From Tipula vernalis (taxonomy: Eukaryota; Arthropoda; Insecta; Diptera; Tipulidae), in assembly GCA_958295665.1 (NCBI GenBank), contig OY282560.1:87148311-87212310 (forward strand): a stretch of DNA of 64,000 nucleotides, in the 5' to 3' direction. Position numbers and translations under genes: made by a program. This document shows positions 1-12,223 of the stretch, piece by piece. The notes under the pieces were generated by a model. That model was not told the DNA's origin and did not search any database. It saw nothing but the letters and a program-made list of their open reading frames with translations. Numbering within the stretch: the first letter of the stretch is position 1; every line of letters starts with the position of its first letter.

Positions 1-2277
1 AACCTACACCGTTGATGTATGGATATTGATACTGCAAGACATTCCGGGTGTCTCAGTTTTCTTGGACGATATCAAAATTACCGGCCAAGATGACCATAGA
101 CACCTCATGCGGCTTGAGGAGGTACTTAAGCGATTGAGTAGTTACAATATGAGAGTTAACGTTGAGAAGTGCGAATTCCTTGCAGAAAGGATTGAGTATT
201 GTGGCTATATTATCGACCGTAAAGGCATTCATAAAATGGAAAATAAAATTGAGGCAATTCAAGATATGCCAAGACCCCAAAACCGAGAGCAAATCCGTGC
301 ATTTGTGCGACTTGTTAATTATTACGGCCGATTCCTTAAAAATTCGAGTACCTTATTGTACCCGATTAATAACTTGCTCAAAAAGGAGGTTCCATTTCAG
401 TGGAGCGACCACTGTGAAGAGGCTTTCACATGGGTTAAAAACGAAATGCAGTCCGAAGGTTTTTTGGTGCATTATGATCCTAGGCTGCCTTTGATACTGG
501 CAACTGATGCGGCGCATTACGGAGTGGGGGCAGTGTTGAGTCACCTATGTCCAGACGGTTCTGAACGACCAATACAGTATACCTCAAAAACATTAAATGC
601 GACGCAACAGAGATATTCACAAATAGATAAAGAGACTTTCGCAATTATTTTCGGAATACGAAAGTTTTACCAATTCCTCTATTCTAGGAAATTTACACTC
701 ATAACAGATAATAAGCCTCTTCTGCAAATATTTTCGCCACATAAAGGGTTACCAACGATGTCTGCGATGCGAATGCAAAATTACGCAATTTTTGTCATTT
801 AATTAGAATTATTCTATCGAAATAAGAAATTACATGGAAACGCAGACGTTATGTCTCGGTTGCCAGGGGGCGATATAGATAATAAAATAGAAGAAATTGA
901 CATAGTGGAGGTCAATATGATCGAAACCTTGTCTGTTACAGTACCAGAGTTGGCCGCTGCCACAGCGGAAGATAAAAGGTTGACAAATTTATTACAGGGG
1001 TTAAAAAATGGGCGTTTGGTAGAACCTTATGACAGATTTAATATTGACCAACTAGAATTTAGTATTCAAGGGGGTTGTTTATTGCGTGGAATTCGCGTTT
1101 ATATACTTACTGCGAAAACGAATCCTGGATGAATTACACTCCACCCATTTTGGGGTTATACGGATGAAATCATTCGCACGCGGATATTGTTGGTGGGAGA
1201 ACATAGATCGTGACATTGAGGAAATTGTGAGGAATTGCACAGATTGTCAGATGGTTAGGCCAAATCCTACTGTAGTCCCCAAACATTGCTGGGAACGTGC
1301 TACTGAACCTTTTCAAAGGGTACACATAGATTTCGCAGGTCCATTTAGGGTAGTGTATTTCCTAGTTTATGTGAATGCATACTCAAAATGGCCCGAAGTT
1401 CGTATTCTGCGAAACATTACAGCAGGAACAACGATTGAAGTTTTAAGAGAGATTTTCTCAAATTTCGGTATACCGATGGTACTAGTTAGTGATAGAGGTA
1501 CATAGTTGACTTCCGCAGAGTTCGAGAATTTCTTAAAAATAAATGGTGTGACTCATAAAATGGGAGCACCTTATCATCCTGCTACCAAGGGACAGGCTGA
1601 GCGATACGTACAGACAATTTTAAAAATTTTGAAATGCGATAAAGACAATTTGCAAAAGGAAATTTGTAACATTTTGCTCACATATCAGAAGATGATACAC
1701 CCAACAACTGGAAAATCTCAAGAATGGATTTAATTGTACCAAGGGATTCTAAAGGGAGGGAAGATATCTCAGATTCCATAAAAGTTAGAGAGTTTCAGTT
1801 GGGGGACAGAGTAGCAGTGCGGGAATATCTGGAAAGGGATATTAAATGGCGTTTCGGATTGATTATAAATAGATTGGGGAAATTGCATTATAGCATTAAG
1901 TTGGACGATGGGCGACTCTGGACGCGCTATATAGATCAAATGCGTAAAATAGATCCTGATGTGTATGATAGTGGAGTGGGTCTCGACGATGATTTAGATA
2001 GGAACTCAAATATTGGTAAACAGGGGAATAAGGAAATGAGTAATGAAGTTCCCGGTCCGAGTGATATTACAGTGGTACCACCACAGAGGATAAGCGATAT
2101 AAGGACGCTCCTATTGCGACACATGACGATGTTGAGGTTATTGCGAGAACACCATCAGTCGTGGCTGACAGTTCCTCGACTGAAATTGACAAGTTACCGG
2201 CTCAGCCAAAAATAGAATATCCAGCAGTTAGAAGGTCGGATAGAGTACGTAGAACCCCAATTAAACTCGATCTATAA
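1..2277 (+). pseudogene. Ty3/gypsy pol relic (RT, RNase H, integrase)
   Basis: This is the 3' two-thirds of an LTR-retrotransposon polyprotein, entering from the left edge. Residues at 26-800 show the reverse-transcriptase active-site motif FLDDI followed by the connection region and an RNase H domain (ILATDAAHYGVGAVLSH, then TLITDNKPLL). Integrase follows, with the HHCC zinc-binding region (CTDCQ near 1232-1246), the first catalytic Asp in VHIDFAGPF, the second in VSDRGT and the Glu in GQAERYVQT. The C-terminal tail ends RRSDRVRRTP and stops at 2275-2277. The copy is dead: frame shifts near 800-850 and 1086-1132, a TAG stop at 1504-1506 immediately after VSDRGT, a small deletion near 1725 and a further shift around 2095-2125. 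The lineage resembles Mag-type Ty3/gypsy elements; gag and protease lie outside the window. Confidence 0.92.
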
Positions 2278-2464
2278 TTTTTGACTTGCAGATAAGAAAT
2301 TCAAAGTAAATACGGGTATGTACACTTATGATAAAAAAAAAAAATAAAAATAAATGTTTATTTACAAATAAGTAAGTTCTTATATTAATGATGATTGATA
2401 TTTTGTAGTTTAGATAGGTTAGTAAATGAATTTTAGATAATAAAATTATAATTTGGAACTTTGT
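2278..2464. other. Non-coding stretch between pol and the polypurine tract
   Basis: AT-rich sequence with a poly-A run near 2334-2352. No coding or structured signal was seen; it is the untranslated 3' part of the gypsy element. Confidence 0.5.
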
Positions 2465-2600
2465 AAGAGGGGAAGAAATGTCATGTTTCAAATACATTAG
2501 ATGTCACGACCAATGTTTTATGTACATTGGGTTATGCGCGCCGTGTTTGTTGGGAATGATATTTGTTCATCCTCCTAAATTAAAATTCATTCTGTACTTC
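2465..2600 (+). mobile_element. Polypurine tract and start of the 3' LTR
   Basis: A purine run, AGAGGGGAAGAAA, at about 2465-2478 is followed at once by TGTCATG, the expected order for the plus-strand primer of a gypsy element and the first bases of its 3' LTR. It lies 190 bases after the pol stop in the same orientation. The LTR seems to be cut by about 2600, where Tc1-like sequence begins, so its end and the target duplication are not seen. Confidence 0.6.
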
Positions 2601-2614
2601 AGTCTTATAATAGG

Positions 2615-3010
2615 GTTCCACCCAAAGTACACATTGAAGACCGAGGTGGAAATGTTATGGTGTGGGAAGCATTTTCCTGCCGCGGCGTTGGACCAATATA
2701 TAGGATTAATGGGCGAATGGACCAACAAGCATATCGGGAATTTTGGAAAACATGATAGAACCTTATCTATTCGCAGGTATGCCAGGCTCACGGTTTTATA
2801 CTTCACGGTTAGTGAAAGGTGATTACACTTCACAGTTAGTGAAGTTTTAGCTTAGGGATCATAACATTGATGTTCTGTGGCCAGACCTCAATCCGACAGA
2901 GAACTTGTGGGCCGATGTTAAAAGATGGGATTCAAATCCAGAACTTCTCGCAATTCAGACAAGCTCTGGAATAATATCCCTATATCATACTGTCCAAAGC
3001 TATTTCCTAA
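2615..3010 (+). pseudogene. Tc1-like (DD34E) transposase relic
   Basis: A reading frame from about 2639 gives DRGGNVMVWEAFSCRGVGPI and then YRINGRMDQQAY, the typical middle of a Tc1-like transposase. After a gap the frame resumes near 2862 with NIDVLWPDLNPTENLWADVK, which carries the catalytic Glu of the PxENLW motif. The stretch between them, holding the second catalytic Asp, is missing and replaced by a short direct repeat (see findings). There are stops and frame shifts throughout, so this is a fossil. Inverted terminal repeats were not identified. Confidence 0.85.
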
Positions 3011-3489
3011 AAAAATATGAAATTGTTAGTGTTACATAATGTTTATGTTTTCTTAATGAATTACCCCAATAAATTATTTAATTTATCTACAAACTTAGTT
3101 CTGTTTCTAATTATTTGTCCAGAGAATAAACAGTCCAGAGAATAATAAAATTTTCCTTTTAATAACGGTACTTATTTTTAATTGCTTAATTGATTCTTGC
3201 AACTGGATATTTAAAGAATATAAATCATCTTGTTTTACTAATATATTTGGCGAATACTATTCCGCGAATTACATCTGGATTTCATCAAAAAAAATTGAGG
3301 TGTGGCCAACACACGACTTTCTTTTACGAACAGAGAATTTTGAGAAATTTAATTTTTTTTTTTTAATTTTTAAATTTTTAAATTTTTTTTTTTTAATTTT
3401 TTATTTTTCATATTTATTTGTTTTTAATTTTTGGAAACAATTTGTATTAAGTAGTATTTTGAAAACCTTATACTTTTGAAGATATTTGC
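3011..3489. other. AT-rich intergenic DNA
   Basis: No gene seen. It contains long A/T homopolymer runs at about 3350-3420 and a short direct repeat (tccagagaataa) near 3118-3147. Confidence 0.5.
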
Positions 3490-3800
3490 AAAATAAATTT
3501 TCTGGACCAAGGGAGTGGCCACTTCCGGTTAGCCGATTTGGAATAAAATTCACTGGGACCTCCCAATTTATCAAAAAAGCTTAAATCTGAAGTTTCAGTT
3601 CGATTGGTTAAACCATCTGGGCTGTAGAGAGGACACAGACAGACTGACAGACTGACAGACTGACAGACTGACAGACTAACAGACTGACAGACTGACAGAC
3701 TGACAGACTGACAGACTGACAGACTGACAGACTGACAGACTGACAGACTGACAGACAGACACCATTTCGAAACCCACTTTTCCGGACTCAGGGGACCTCA
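3490..3800. repeat. Repeat element with (GACAGACT)n microsatellite
   Basis: About 16 copies of an 8-bp unit, GACAGACT, run from about 3634 to 3762 with one variant copy near 3676. Non-repetitive flanks on both sides (for example the ccggactcaggggacctcaa stretch near 3782) look like the arms of a dispersed element rather than random DNA. The arrangement recalls dipteran mini-me/DINE-1 (Helitron-related) elements, which carry a GTCY-type microsatellite; that link is an inference from general knowledge. Confidence 0.6.
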
Positions 3801-4394
3801 AAACAAATAAATCTCTAAAAATCTCAAGGTCCAAAATATTCATGATTAGGTACTATACTTTATTTTACTAAGAGTAAAAGAAAGTAAAATTAATACATAC
3901 ATAAATGTGAATATTTGTTTTTGTATTTCGTCCGCCATCTTTTGTAATCCGATAATATGGCGTTCCTTGGCAATATGGCGTCCCATAGACCATTGCCAGG
4001 AGGGATAAGAAATCTCACAAGAATCTGAACATTTCCTCATACGTATGTTATATGAGATCAGTTGTTGCTTTCTGGTCTCATTGACAGTTCCACAAACTTC
4101 CACCGAAATTTTGAAGGAAAAAAGTTATTATGATAAGAGAATTACAGATACCATCAAGCATATAGTTGAATATTAATCTGTTAAAAACGCAAAGAAATCC
4201 TATTAAAAAAACTATTTCGCGGAAATCTCGAAAACTTCAAATTAAATCATCTGAATTTCTAGCAGGTAAATCGATGCTATCATGTCGAAAAATTGTTACT
4301 CTGCCGAGTTATGGGCCAATAAAATCATGATATGTAGATGTAGATGTTATAGAACGATTTTACATTTTGTGAATAGGGGCATACATCTACTCAC
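3801..4394. other. Intergenic DNA without a recognisable gene
   Basis: An 85-codon open frame on the minus strand (3846-4103) has no recognisable domain and is probably chance. Nothing else was seen before the duplicated unit begins. Confidence 0.45.
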
Positions 4395-4914
4395 ATTTAA
4401 ATTAGTTCATCTGGCGGCCCCCATGTTGCGCATGATGCTGACCAAATATATATTATCATGACAATATGAGTTGTACTTCTACTCTTGTAAAATAAATATT
4501 ATACAGAGAATTACTGAGTTTTCTTTTTTATTCACAATCAGTTGGTAACATACAGTGTTTCCAATCTCTTAAAGGATGGATACACTTCAAGCGGTCAGTA
4601 ATAGTAAAAACGGGGTTAATAATGAGACGTAATCGGTCAGTAATGAAAGCATTACTAACCCGTGGGGGCGAACAAGTGCAAATTAGTTGTGACTTTTGTT
4701 AATTAATTTAATAAAATGTCAATTTTGGATCACCTATTAAGTGCTAATATTTTGCCAAAATAAACGATAATATTATACAGATAGGTTTTTATTTATTTAT
4801 ATGTTATAATGTTGAATGAATAATATGGATTCCTTCCATTTTTATTGTAGTTATAATGTTGCTTGTTCTATTAAATGCATCTGATTGTGAATAAAATAGT
4901 ATAAAAACCTCGGT

Positions 4915-5015
4915 GAAAAGTACCATTCCCGTCTCGAAAACTAGTTCATCTCGAGGCTACGCCTCTCGGTAAACTAAAGTTCTCTCGACAGGAATGGAAT
5001 ACTTTCCGCCTCGGT
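4915..5015. repeat. Imperfect palindrome (CCTCGGT...ACCGAGG type)
   Basis: About 100 bases read as an imperfect inverted repeat: AGTACCATTCCCGTCTCGA on the left matches, after reverse complement, the GACAGGAATGGAATACTTTC part on the right, with CCTCGGT at both ends. The same block is in unit B (about 21600-21722) and, inverted, at about 32815-32925 inside the 5.6-kb element. It could be a MITE or a piece of one; the function is unknown. Confidence 0.6.
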
Positions 5016-5907
5016 ATGTAATCTACTATTATTAAAACCAAAAATTTAGTCAACTACTATAATTACAAACCAGAATTCGCGAATAGTAATGCTCGAAACT
5101 ATCCATTTTAGAGAATGATCTTGCTCTTTAACCGTGATGTTGGAATCAATTGGGCCATATTATTGGTACGGTATGGGTCTGCGTAAAACTCGTTATGTGG
5201 TTTTAGTAATTAAGATTAAACTAATATTCGAATAATTGTTATCATGTGTCTATATATAGGAAAATGAACCAATACATATATACTATACATAAGTAGGTTT
5301 AAAACTTTGCTTCGCTTTATTTACTGCATTATCTCGAAATAAGCAAGCACACATCTTAATTTTAGCGTACATCACCCATTTCCATTGATTGAATAATAAC
5401 CTTACGACAATTACCTGTGCAATAATTTTATTAATCGGACAATAAGGGGAACACACTCATATTGGTTGGTAACCTTCAAATCAAATAAACACCTCAACAC
5501 ATATAAACAAATTGCCGGTCAATTATATAACAATTTTTTACAGTGTATTCAATAAATATTTAAATTTTGTTTTTGAAAAGATAATTTATAATCAACTGGC
5601 TAGCTAGCATATCTTTGTTCTGATTTTATTCCCCTCGCATACTAACATGCATATGTTGCTCGCCCATTCTTTATCAAGTGTTTCTATTTCTAGGCTGCTT
5701 TATTAATCATTTGATTTTGTTTGTTAATACACTTAAGATTTGGAACAACAAGATAACTTTTATAGTTATACGAATACAATACAATCACTTTGCAGTTGTT
5801 TTGTGTTTTTTATACGCACAGGTAAGATATTATTATAAGATTTTGTGATTGATTTGTACTTGTAATATTTTAATTTAATTAAAATTAACACAAAATTATA
5901 TACTTAC

Positions 5908-6453
5908 GGTATTCATAGTTTTTGTACAAAAATATACGATAAATATTATGTTCAATGCATATCCAAACACTTGATATAAATACGTGGCCACTATATTGTA
6001 TCGAAATTTTTTGTAAAAGATTCCTTCTACGGTTGTATGGTATAAAGAGAATTAAAATTGAATTTGCCAGCATATAAATTTAATCTAAAACTTACTCATT
6101 GTTTCAACACCAATAAATAATTCTAAAATATAGTACGAATCAAATATAATTATTATAAATGATATTAAAATAATAATTAGAATTTGTAATTGAAAATATG
6201 AATTAATCACATTGCCGAGTTCACACAAATGTTGTTGAATTTCAATCGATTTGGATATAATGAAATGTTCATCGTTGTTCACCAAATCTTTGGCATTATT
6301 GGCTTGTTGATTGTTAATATTATTATTACTCGTTGCTGATTCGACAAATGTGATTTTTTTATTTTTTGATGATGTTTTTACATCTGTTTTGTCAAACTGG
6401 TAATGCTTCATATTACCAAATTTTGATATTTCATTTTTATACATTTTGTTCAA
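5908..6453 (-). pseudogene. Gustatory-receptor-like gene fragment, copy A
   Basis: Two exons on the minus strand join in frame: 6453-6096 and 6026-5908, with a 69-bp GT-AG intron (6095-6027) whose phase fits. The first exon encodes a polar loop and then EIQQHLCELGNVINSYFQLQ and a long hydrophobic segment (ILIIILISFIIIIF); the second adds a further hydrophobic segment (FGYALNIIFIVYF) and ends before a GTAAGT donor. Order and wording resemble the C-terminal third of insect gustatory receptors (seven-pass ligand-gated channels of taste neurons). The four or five N-terminal membrane passes are absent and no clean terminal TYxxxxxQF exon was found, so it is likely a truncated gene. It points away from the neighbouring GST genes. 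The family call is by pattern only. Confidence 0.6.
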
Positions 6454-7641
<1,188 letters not shown>

Positions 7642-7838
7642 TAATAAAATCGCATATAATAATAAACATAGCTAGTTTCATTTTTATGTAGTTACGTGTA
7701 AGTGTATGTCAATGTACTGTCTATACATATTTAAGTTTCTTGTTATCATTTTTAAATAAAAACGAGAAATTTTACTTTCTTAATTTTTTTAACAGTAACA
7801 CTTGTGAAATTACTGAAGGCAGTCGATAAAAATTTACT

Positions 7839-8562
7839 ATGGGTAAACCAATCTTATACAGTTTGGATTTAAGTCCTCCAGTTCGAGCCGTTTTATTAAC
7901 CGCCAAGGCAATTAATTTGGATCTTGAATTAAGGTAACTATAATAAATAATTTACTAATTACTATTTTATAAAAAAATTAATTATGCATTTTTGCAGAGA
8001 AACCAATCTCGTAGCATTGGAGCATATGACCGAGGAGTTTAAATCGAAAAATCCTCAACACACAATACCAACGCTAGAGGATGGTGATGTCATAGTATGG
8101 GACAGTGCAGCGATTTGTACCTATATAATTAGTAAATATGCGGCCGATGATTCTTTGTATCCAAAAGATTTGGTAAAACGGGCGCACATTGATCAACGTC
8201 TTCATTTTAATTCATCGATTTTATTTCCACGTATACGTGGCGTTTTGGAGCCAATTTTGTTTCGAAATCAATTAGAATTCCCCGAAGAAAAGCGTGCGGC
8301 CATAATTCAAGCGTATGATTTTGTTGAACTTTTTATTGGCAATGGTGATTATGTAGTTGGTGATCATTTAACTGTTGCTGATTTAGTTTTTGTTTCTTCG
8401 ATAATATCATTAAATATGTTGGTGGCGATTGATTCGGACAAGTATCCAAATATAAGAAGGTGGTGGAACGGGATTGAGCAATTGCCATATTATGATTTGA
8501 ACCGTGTTGGTTCGGATAAGTTGACTGCTTTCTACCAAAGTAAAATGGGCAAAACAAATTGA
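7839..8562 (+). CDS. Epsilon-class glutathione S-transferase, type 2, copy A
   Basis: Exons 7839-7933 and 7998-8562 (64-bp intron splitting an Arg codon) encode 219 residues. The catalytic-serine context is DLSPPVRAVLLTAKAINLDL (Ser12); NPQHTIPTLEDGD gives the cis-proline loop, WDSAAICTYI the glutathione-binding turn, and GDHLTVADLVFVSS the conserved helix of the C-terminal domain. These are hallmarks of epsilon GSTs of flies. The start is fixed by the conserved MGKPILY opening shared with three other copies in the window. AATAAA at about 8620 is a plausible polyadenylation signal. It differs from the unit-B copy at about eleven residues, more than its type 1 neighbour does. Confidence 0.95.
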
Positions 8563-8966
8563 ATTTTGTAATTTTGTGGTTTATAGATATTTCATGAGTA
8601 GTGTATTGATGTTTTAAAAATAAACGTTTCACTTTGAAAGCTTAACTATATTATATGTACAGTTTTATGTCTCTCGTCCCTTCCTACAATAAGGATTTAA
8701 AGCTAGATAATATCTATAATAATAATACCAACTTGGAAAGCGACCAAACATGGTATTTACAAAAAATCCGAAACCGCATTTTCGGTTGTTTTAGGTATAT
8801 CCTGAGGGCTATTTCTGAATAAGATTCGGGCGTATTCGATTCTTCGAAGTATTACATTCTTATTTGAATTGGATCAGATTCTTTCGTTTCTTATTTAAAT
8901 CAAATACAAATCTTATACATTCGAACTCTTATCGTATTCAAAAATAACCTTTAATTCGTAGCGGTA
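8563..8966. other. GST 3' flank, shared with unit B
   Basis: Non-coding and nearly identical to 27882-28523 in unit B apart from a 231-bp MITE present only there. It ends with the first copy of a 15-bp target duplication (8952-8966). Confidence 0.7.
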
Positions 8967-9979
8967 GGTTAGGTTAGGTTAGGTTGGAGTGGCTGCTTAC
9001 GCACACTTAAACCGGTGACGGTCCATTGTGATACCACAGGATGTATCCCCTTTTACCCCTATTGGAACCATTTCGAGCTACTTATGTAGCGTAAGACGTC
9101 CCGCACTTTAATGTTTTCGAGATCCGAGAGGCAGTCCATCCTGAACTTACCTAAATGTTTGTGCCTTCTGAGAGCCAATGCTGGACACGAGCAAAGGAAG
9201 TGGACCAACGTCTCTTCCTCCTCTTCGTCCAAGCAGCTTCTGCAGAAGTCATTAGCCTCCAGACCCAGCCTTCTTGCATGTTCTCCAAAAAGGCAGTGTC
9301 CCGTGAGAATTCCTACGACCGTTCTTAATTCACGTCTTCGTAAGGATATTAATGCCCTAGTGCGCCCCAAGTCCAGCTTTGGCCAAACTTGTCTTGCAAC
9401 TCTACAGGTGAGGGCGTTAGACCACCTTTCCCCCGCTGAGGATAGCGCCTGCTTCCCAAGTGCTTGTCTCAGCGCTGTGATAGGCCTCCCCAGACTTGCC
9501 CTTTCCGGTTGCAGCTGGAGAGTCGTACCATGCCTAGCAAGTTCATCTGCCCTGCAGTTCCCCATGACGCCTGAGTGACCTGGGACCCAGACTACCTGGA
9601 TGTTGAAATGCTCACCCATCTCATTTAGAGATGAGTGACAACTCAACGCCACCCGTGACGCCAAAGACACCGATTCTAACGACCGGATCGCCGCTTGACT
9701 GTCCACATAGATTGTGATATCGTCTGAGGATAACACATTATGCTTCAACCACGTCATGACCTCCTCAATCGCTACGACTTCAGCTTGGTACACGCTGCAG
9801 TAATCAGGGAGACGAACAGAAATATTTACATTTAATTTGTCACAGAATACTCCAGCTCCTACTTTGCCGTCTAGCTTGGAGCCATCTGTGAAGAATTGCA
9901 ACGCTTCGGTTTCCAATAACGGTCTATCCCTCCAGGATTCCCTTGAAGGGAAGGAGGTCCGAAATCGCTTCTCGAAGCG
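8967..9979 (-). mobile_element. 5'-truncated RNase H-bearing LINE with telomere-like tail
   Basis: The insertion is bounded by a 15-bp direct repeat, TAATTCGTAGCGGTA, at 8952-8966 and 9980-9994; unit B has the same site uninterrupted near 28510-28524. On the minus strand the element ends with tandem AACCT units, the complement of GGTTAGGTTAGG at 8967 onward, instead of poly(A). It is the 3' kilobase of the same family as the longer copy at 44.4-48.5 kb. Reverse-transcribed insertion with 5' truncation explains the structure. Confidence 0.93.
9059..9916 (-). pseudogene. LINE ORF2 C-terminal part: RNase H and zinc knuckle
   Basis: A 285-residue open frame within the truncated LINE. It shows the RNase H catalytic set: Asp in FFTDGSKLDG, Glu in QAEVVAIEE, Asp in IYVDSQAAIRS and Asp in CRADELARHG, then a C-terminal Cys/His cluster CRSCLDEEEEETLVHFLCSC typical of the R1/LOA/I group of insect non-LTR elements. 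The reverse transcriptase and endonuclease are missing, so it cannot move by itself. The open frame without stops suggests a fairly young insertion. Confidence 0.92.
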
Positions 9980-9994
9980 TAATTCGTAGCGGTA

Positions 9995-10856
9995 TCTAGT
10001 AGCAGATATAATTTCGGGCCAAGTACGCTCCCCTGTGATATTCCGGATTTAATTGAACGAATATTTGTATTCGCATCCTACAGCTGTATTCTGAAAAAAA
10101 AAAACGTAACTTGGTGATTTAAGTTTTATTTTGACAGTTAAAAAAGTGAATTGCAAAATTTACGTTATTTCCTCTTCTGACTGAAGAAAGACATTAAAAA
10201 GCCCCGCGTTTTTTTGGTTCAGTTTTTGAAAATTTTTTCGTTTAATGACCAATAAGTAATTTAGATACAAAATTATATTGATTTGGTAATATTAAAACTA
10301 AAATAATTTGTTTACTATTAAGTATTAGAGCTGAATAATTAAATTAAATTAATAATAGTTTAGTGAAGAGGGAAGATAAAAAGTGGCACACAGCAACGAC
10401 AAGCAAACAGCGGAATAGAGGAAATGCTGGGATGATTTGAGGTATCATCATTATTCAACAATTTATTTTAATTTTTCTGTTAGATTTCAGAAAAAAAATC
10501 CAAGAACATGAAATAATGCGAGCAAGATTTGGTGAATCCTGCATAAACCGTTCACAATCGCGTTTGTCACCTATAATATAGATCGTGGAATTGATTGGAT
10601 ATTTATATATACACGGTGATATAAAAACTGAAACATATTTAATATTTATAAACTGTTATTATTAATATATTGTATGTATTATTAGTAGTTCGGCGGCTTT
10701 TCTGTGTTGTCTGTCGTCGGTTTGCTAAAAAGTACATTTTATTTGTGTTAAATTCGCAAACAGACTTTTATAATAATAAAATCGTTGCCAAATAACATAA
10801 TTCGACAGGACATTGAGCGTTTGAACTGAACGTTTTGTATCGGAATAGGAACTTGG
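9995..10856. other. Rest of unit A, non-coding
   Basis: Matches 34149-34889 of unit B with small indels. No gene seen. It ends where the two copies diverge, after ggaataggaacttgg. Confidence 0.75.
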
Positions 10857-11402
10857 ACGGGTGTGAAGTTTTAAACAAATAACAAAAAATAACAAAACGT
10901 ATACGTATACGAAATTTGTTAAATTAACAAAAAAAATTACATGTATTAGTAAAACAGTCGGTAAAGCAATTTTGTAAATTAAAATAACTTGCTAAATTTT
11001 AAACAAAGTTATTACTGAGAATTTTTTTGTTAAAATAGCAAGCCTGTTAAACGTATACAAAATAAACTAATCATAATAACATTAGACTGAAAAATACCAT
11101 AGAGCATTATCAGCTGTTATGGTTTTAATTAGTATATTTCGTACATGAGATTCGAATTTTACTGATTTAATAGGCTCGCTAGTTACTCGGCCCACGACCT
11201 CGGCCTGTTATCAAGCAACGTGCTTTCGAAAAATCTAATAAAATCATTACTGGTAATAACTTTTCATTACGAAAATAAAATAAAATTTAATAAATTATAA
11301 CAAAAATTATGTTTGGCCTCGAGCACAAAAAATATATATTTCATATTTCATATTAATATTATTGATTTATTACAAACATTGGTGAACCGCCGGAATTTCG
11401 AG
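10857..11402. other. AT-rich intergenic DNA
   Basis: Nothing coding seen. A short palindromic run, acgtatacgtatacg, sits near 10898-10912. Confidence 0.45.
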
Positions 11403-11649
11403 CTTAAGAACTCAGTACGGTTCACTGTATAGACGATTGTCCAGCTCACACAGATTTTACCTGGATTTGGATTATGTGAGTAACATATTAAGGGGTGTTC
11501 TTTCAAATAAAATTAGCCCCATTCCGATATGATGGATTATAGACCTTGTTATTGAGGTTGATAAATGGTAATTTTTGTATTTTTTATATGGATTTAAGTG
11601 GTTTACTGTATAGAGGATTGGCCAGCTCACAGAGTTTTCACTGGGATTA

Positions 11650-12210
11650 AAAGGCATCAAAAGACGTTAGTGTACGGTTCGTGCAAGGATAGTTTACATA
11701 AGCAAAAATTTAAATTTGAGCTTGATAATAAATCTAAACAAATGCGAATGTATATCCAAGCACCAGAATTTGAAATTATCCATTCTGCCGAGAAAGTGTT
11801 TCGTCAATATCGAGGTATGCGGCGAGATCAAATCAAACTTGCCTCTGATAATAAAAGTGCTCATAATGTCTATCTAGATTTAGTGAGCGCTACAGATATA
11901 GAAAGAACTGTACAAGCAAGGTAACACTCAAGACATGACGACTCCCAATGTTTTACGCAAAATTAAATCAGAATATTATAAGAAGGACGATCTGGTTCGG
12001 GATTGCGATGTAGTCGATATATACTTTAAATGTTGTATGCAACCCCAAAACAATAAATATATATATATATATATATATATATTCTGTAACCGAACCGTTT
12101 CAAGTGGTCTTAATAAGAAAGTGCCAAATTGAACTTTTGCAACACCATGATGTCAGAGCGATCCATTTCGACGCAACAGGTGGTATTGTAAAAATTTCGA
12201 CATGCCACAA
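11650..12210 (+). pseudogene. N-terminal half of the DDE transposase
   Basis: Frames covering 11598-11924, 11935-12050 and about 12115-12210 together read as one decaying protein: a helical region (KVFRQYRGMRRDQIKLASDN), then TTPNVLRKIKSEYYKKDD, then RAIHFDATGGIVKIS, where the Asp is a good candidate for the first catalytic residue. A frame shift near 11920, a TA microsatellite at about 12055-12080 and the Jockey insertion break it. The DATGG context and the D...D...E order resemble MULE/KDZ-type transposases, but I cannot fix the superfamily. Confidence 0.6.
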
Positions 12211-12223
12211 GCAACATAAATAT

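Noticed and set aside
3634..3762. CRISPR-like array
   Set aside because: It is a simple 8-bp tandem repeat without spacers in a eukaryotic genome.
5885..6073. Independent small minus-strand gene
   Set aside because: In the frame fixed by splicing to the exon at 6453-6096 this region encodes a membrane segment; the unspliced open frame is a different frame and probably not used.
8333..8632. Minus-strand 99-codon frame over GST type 2 (also 27652-27951)
   Set aside because: Antisense of the conserved GST coding region; present only because the gene is duplicated.
8967..8990. Interstitial telomere repeat (TTAGG)n
   Set aside because: It is the 3' tail of a LINE with a defined 15-bp target duplication, and other copies of the LINE carry the same tail, so it is not telomeric DNA.
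9111..9578. 155-codon plus-strand open frame
   Set aside because: It is the complement of the LINE RNase H gene and has no domain of its own.
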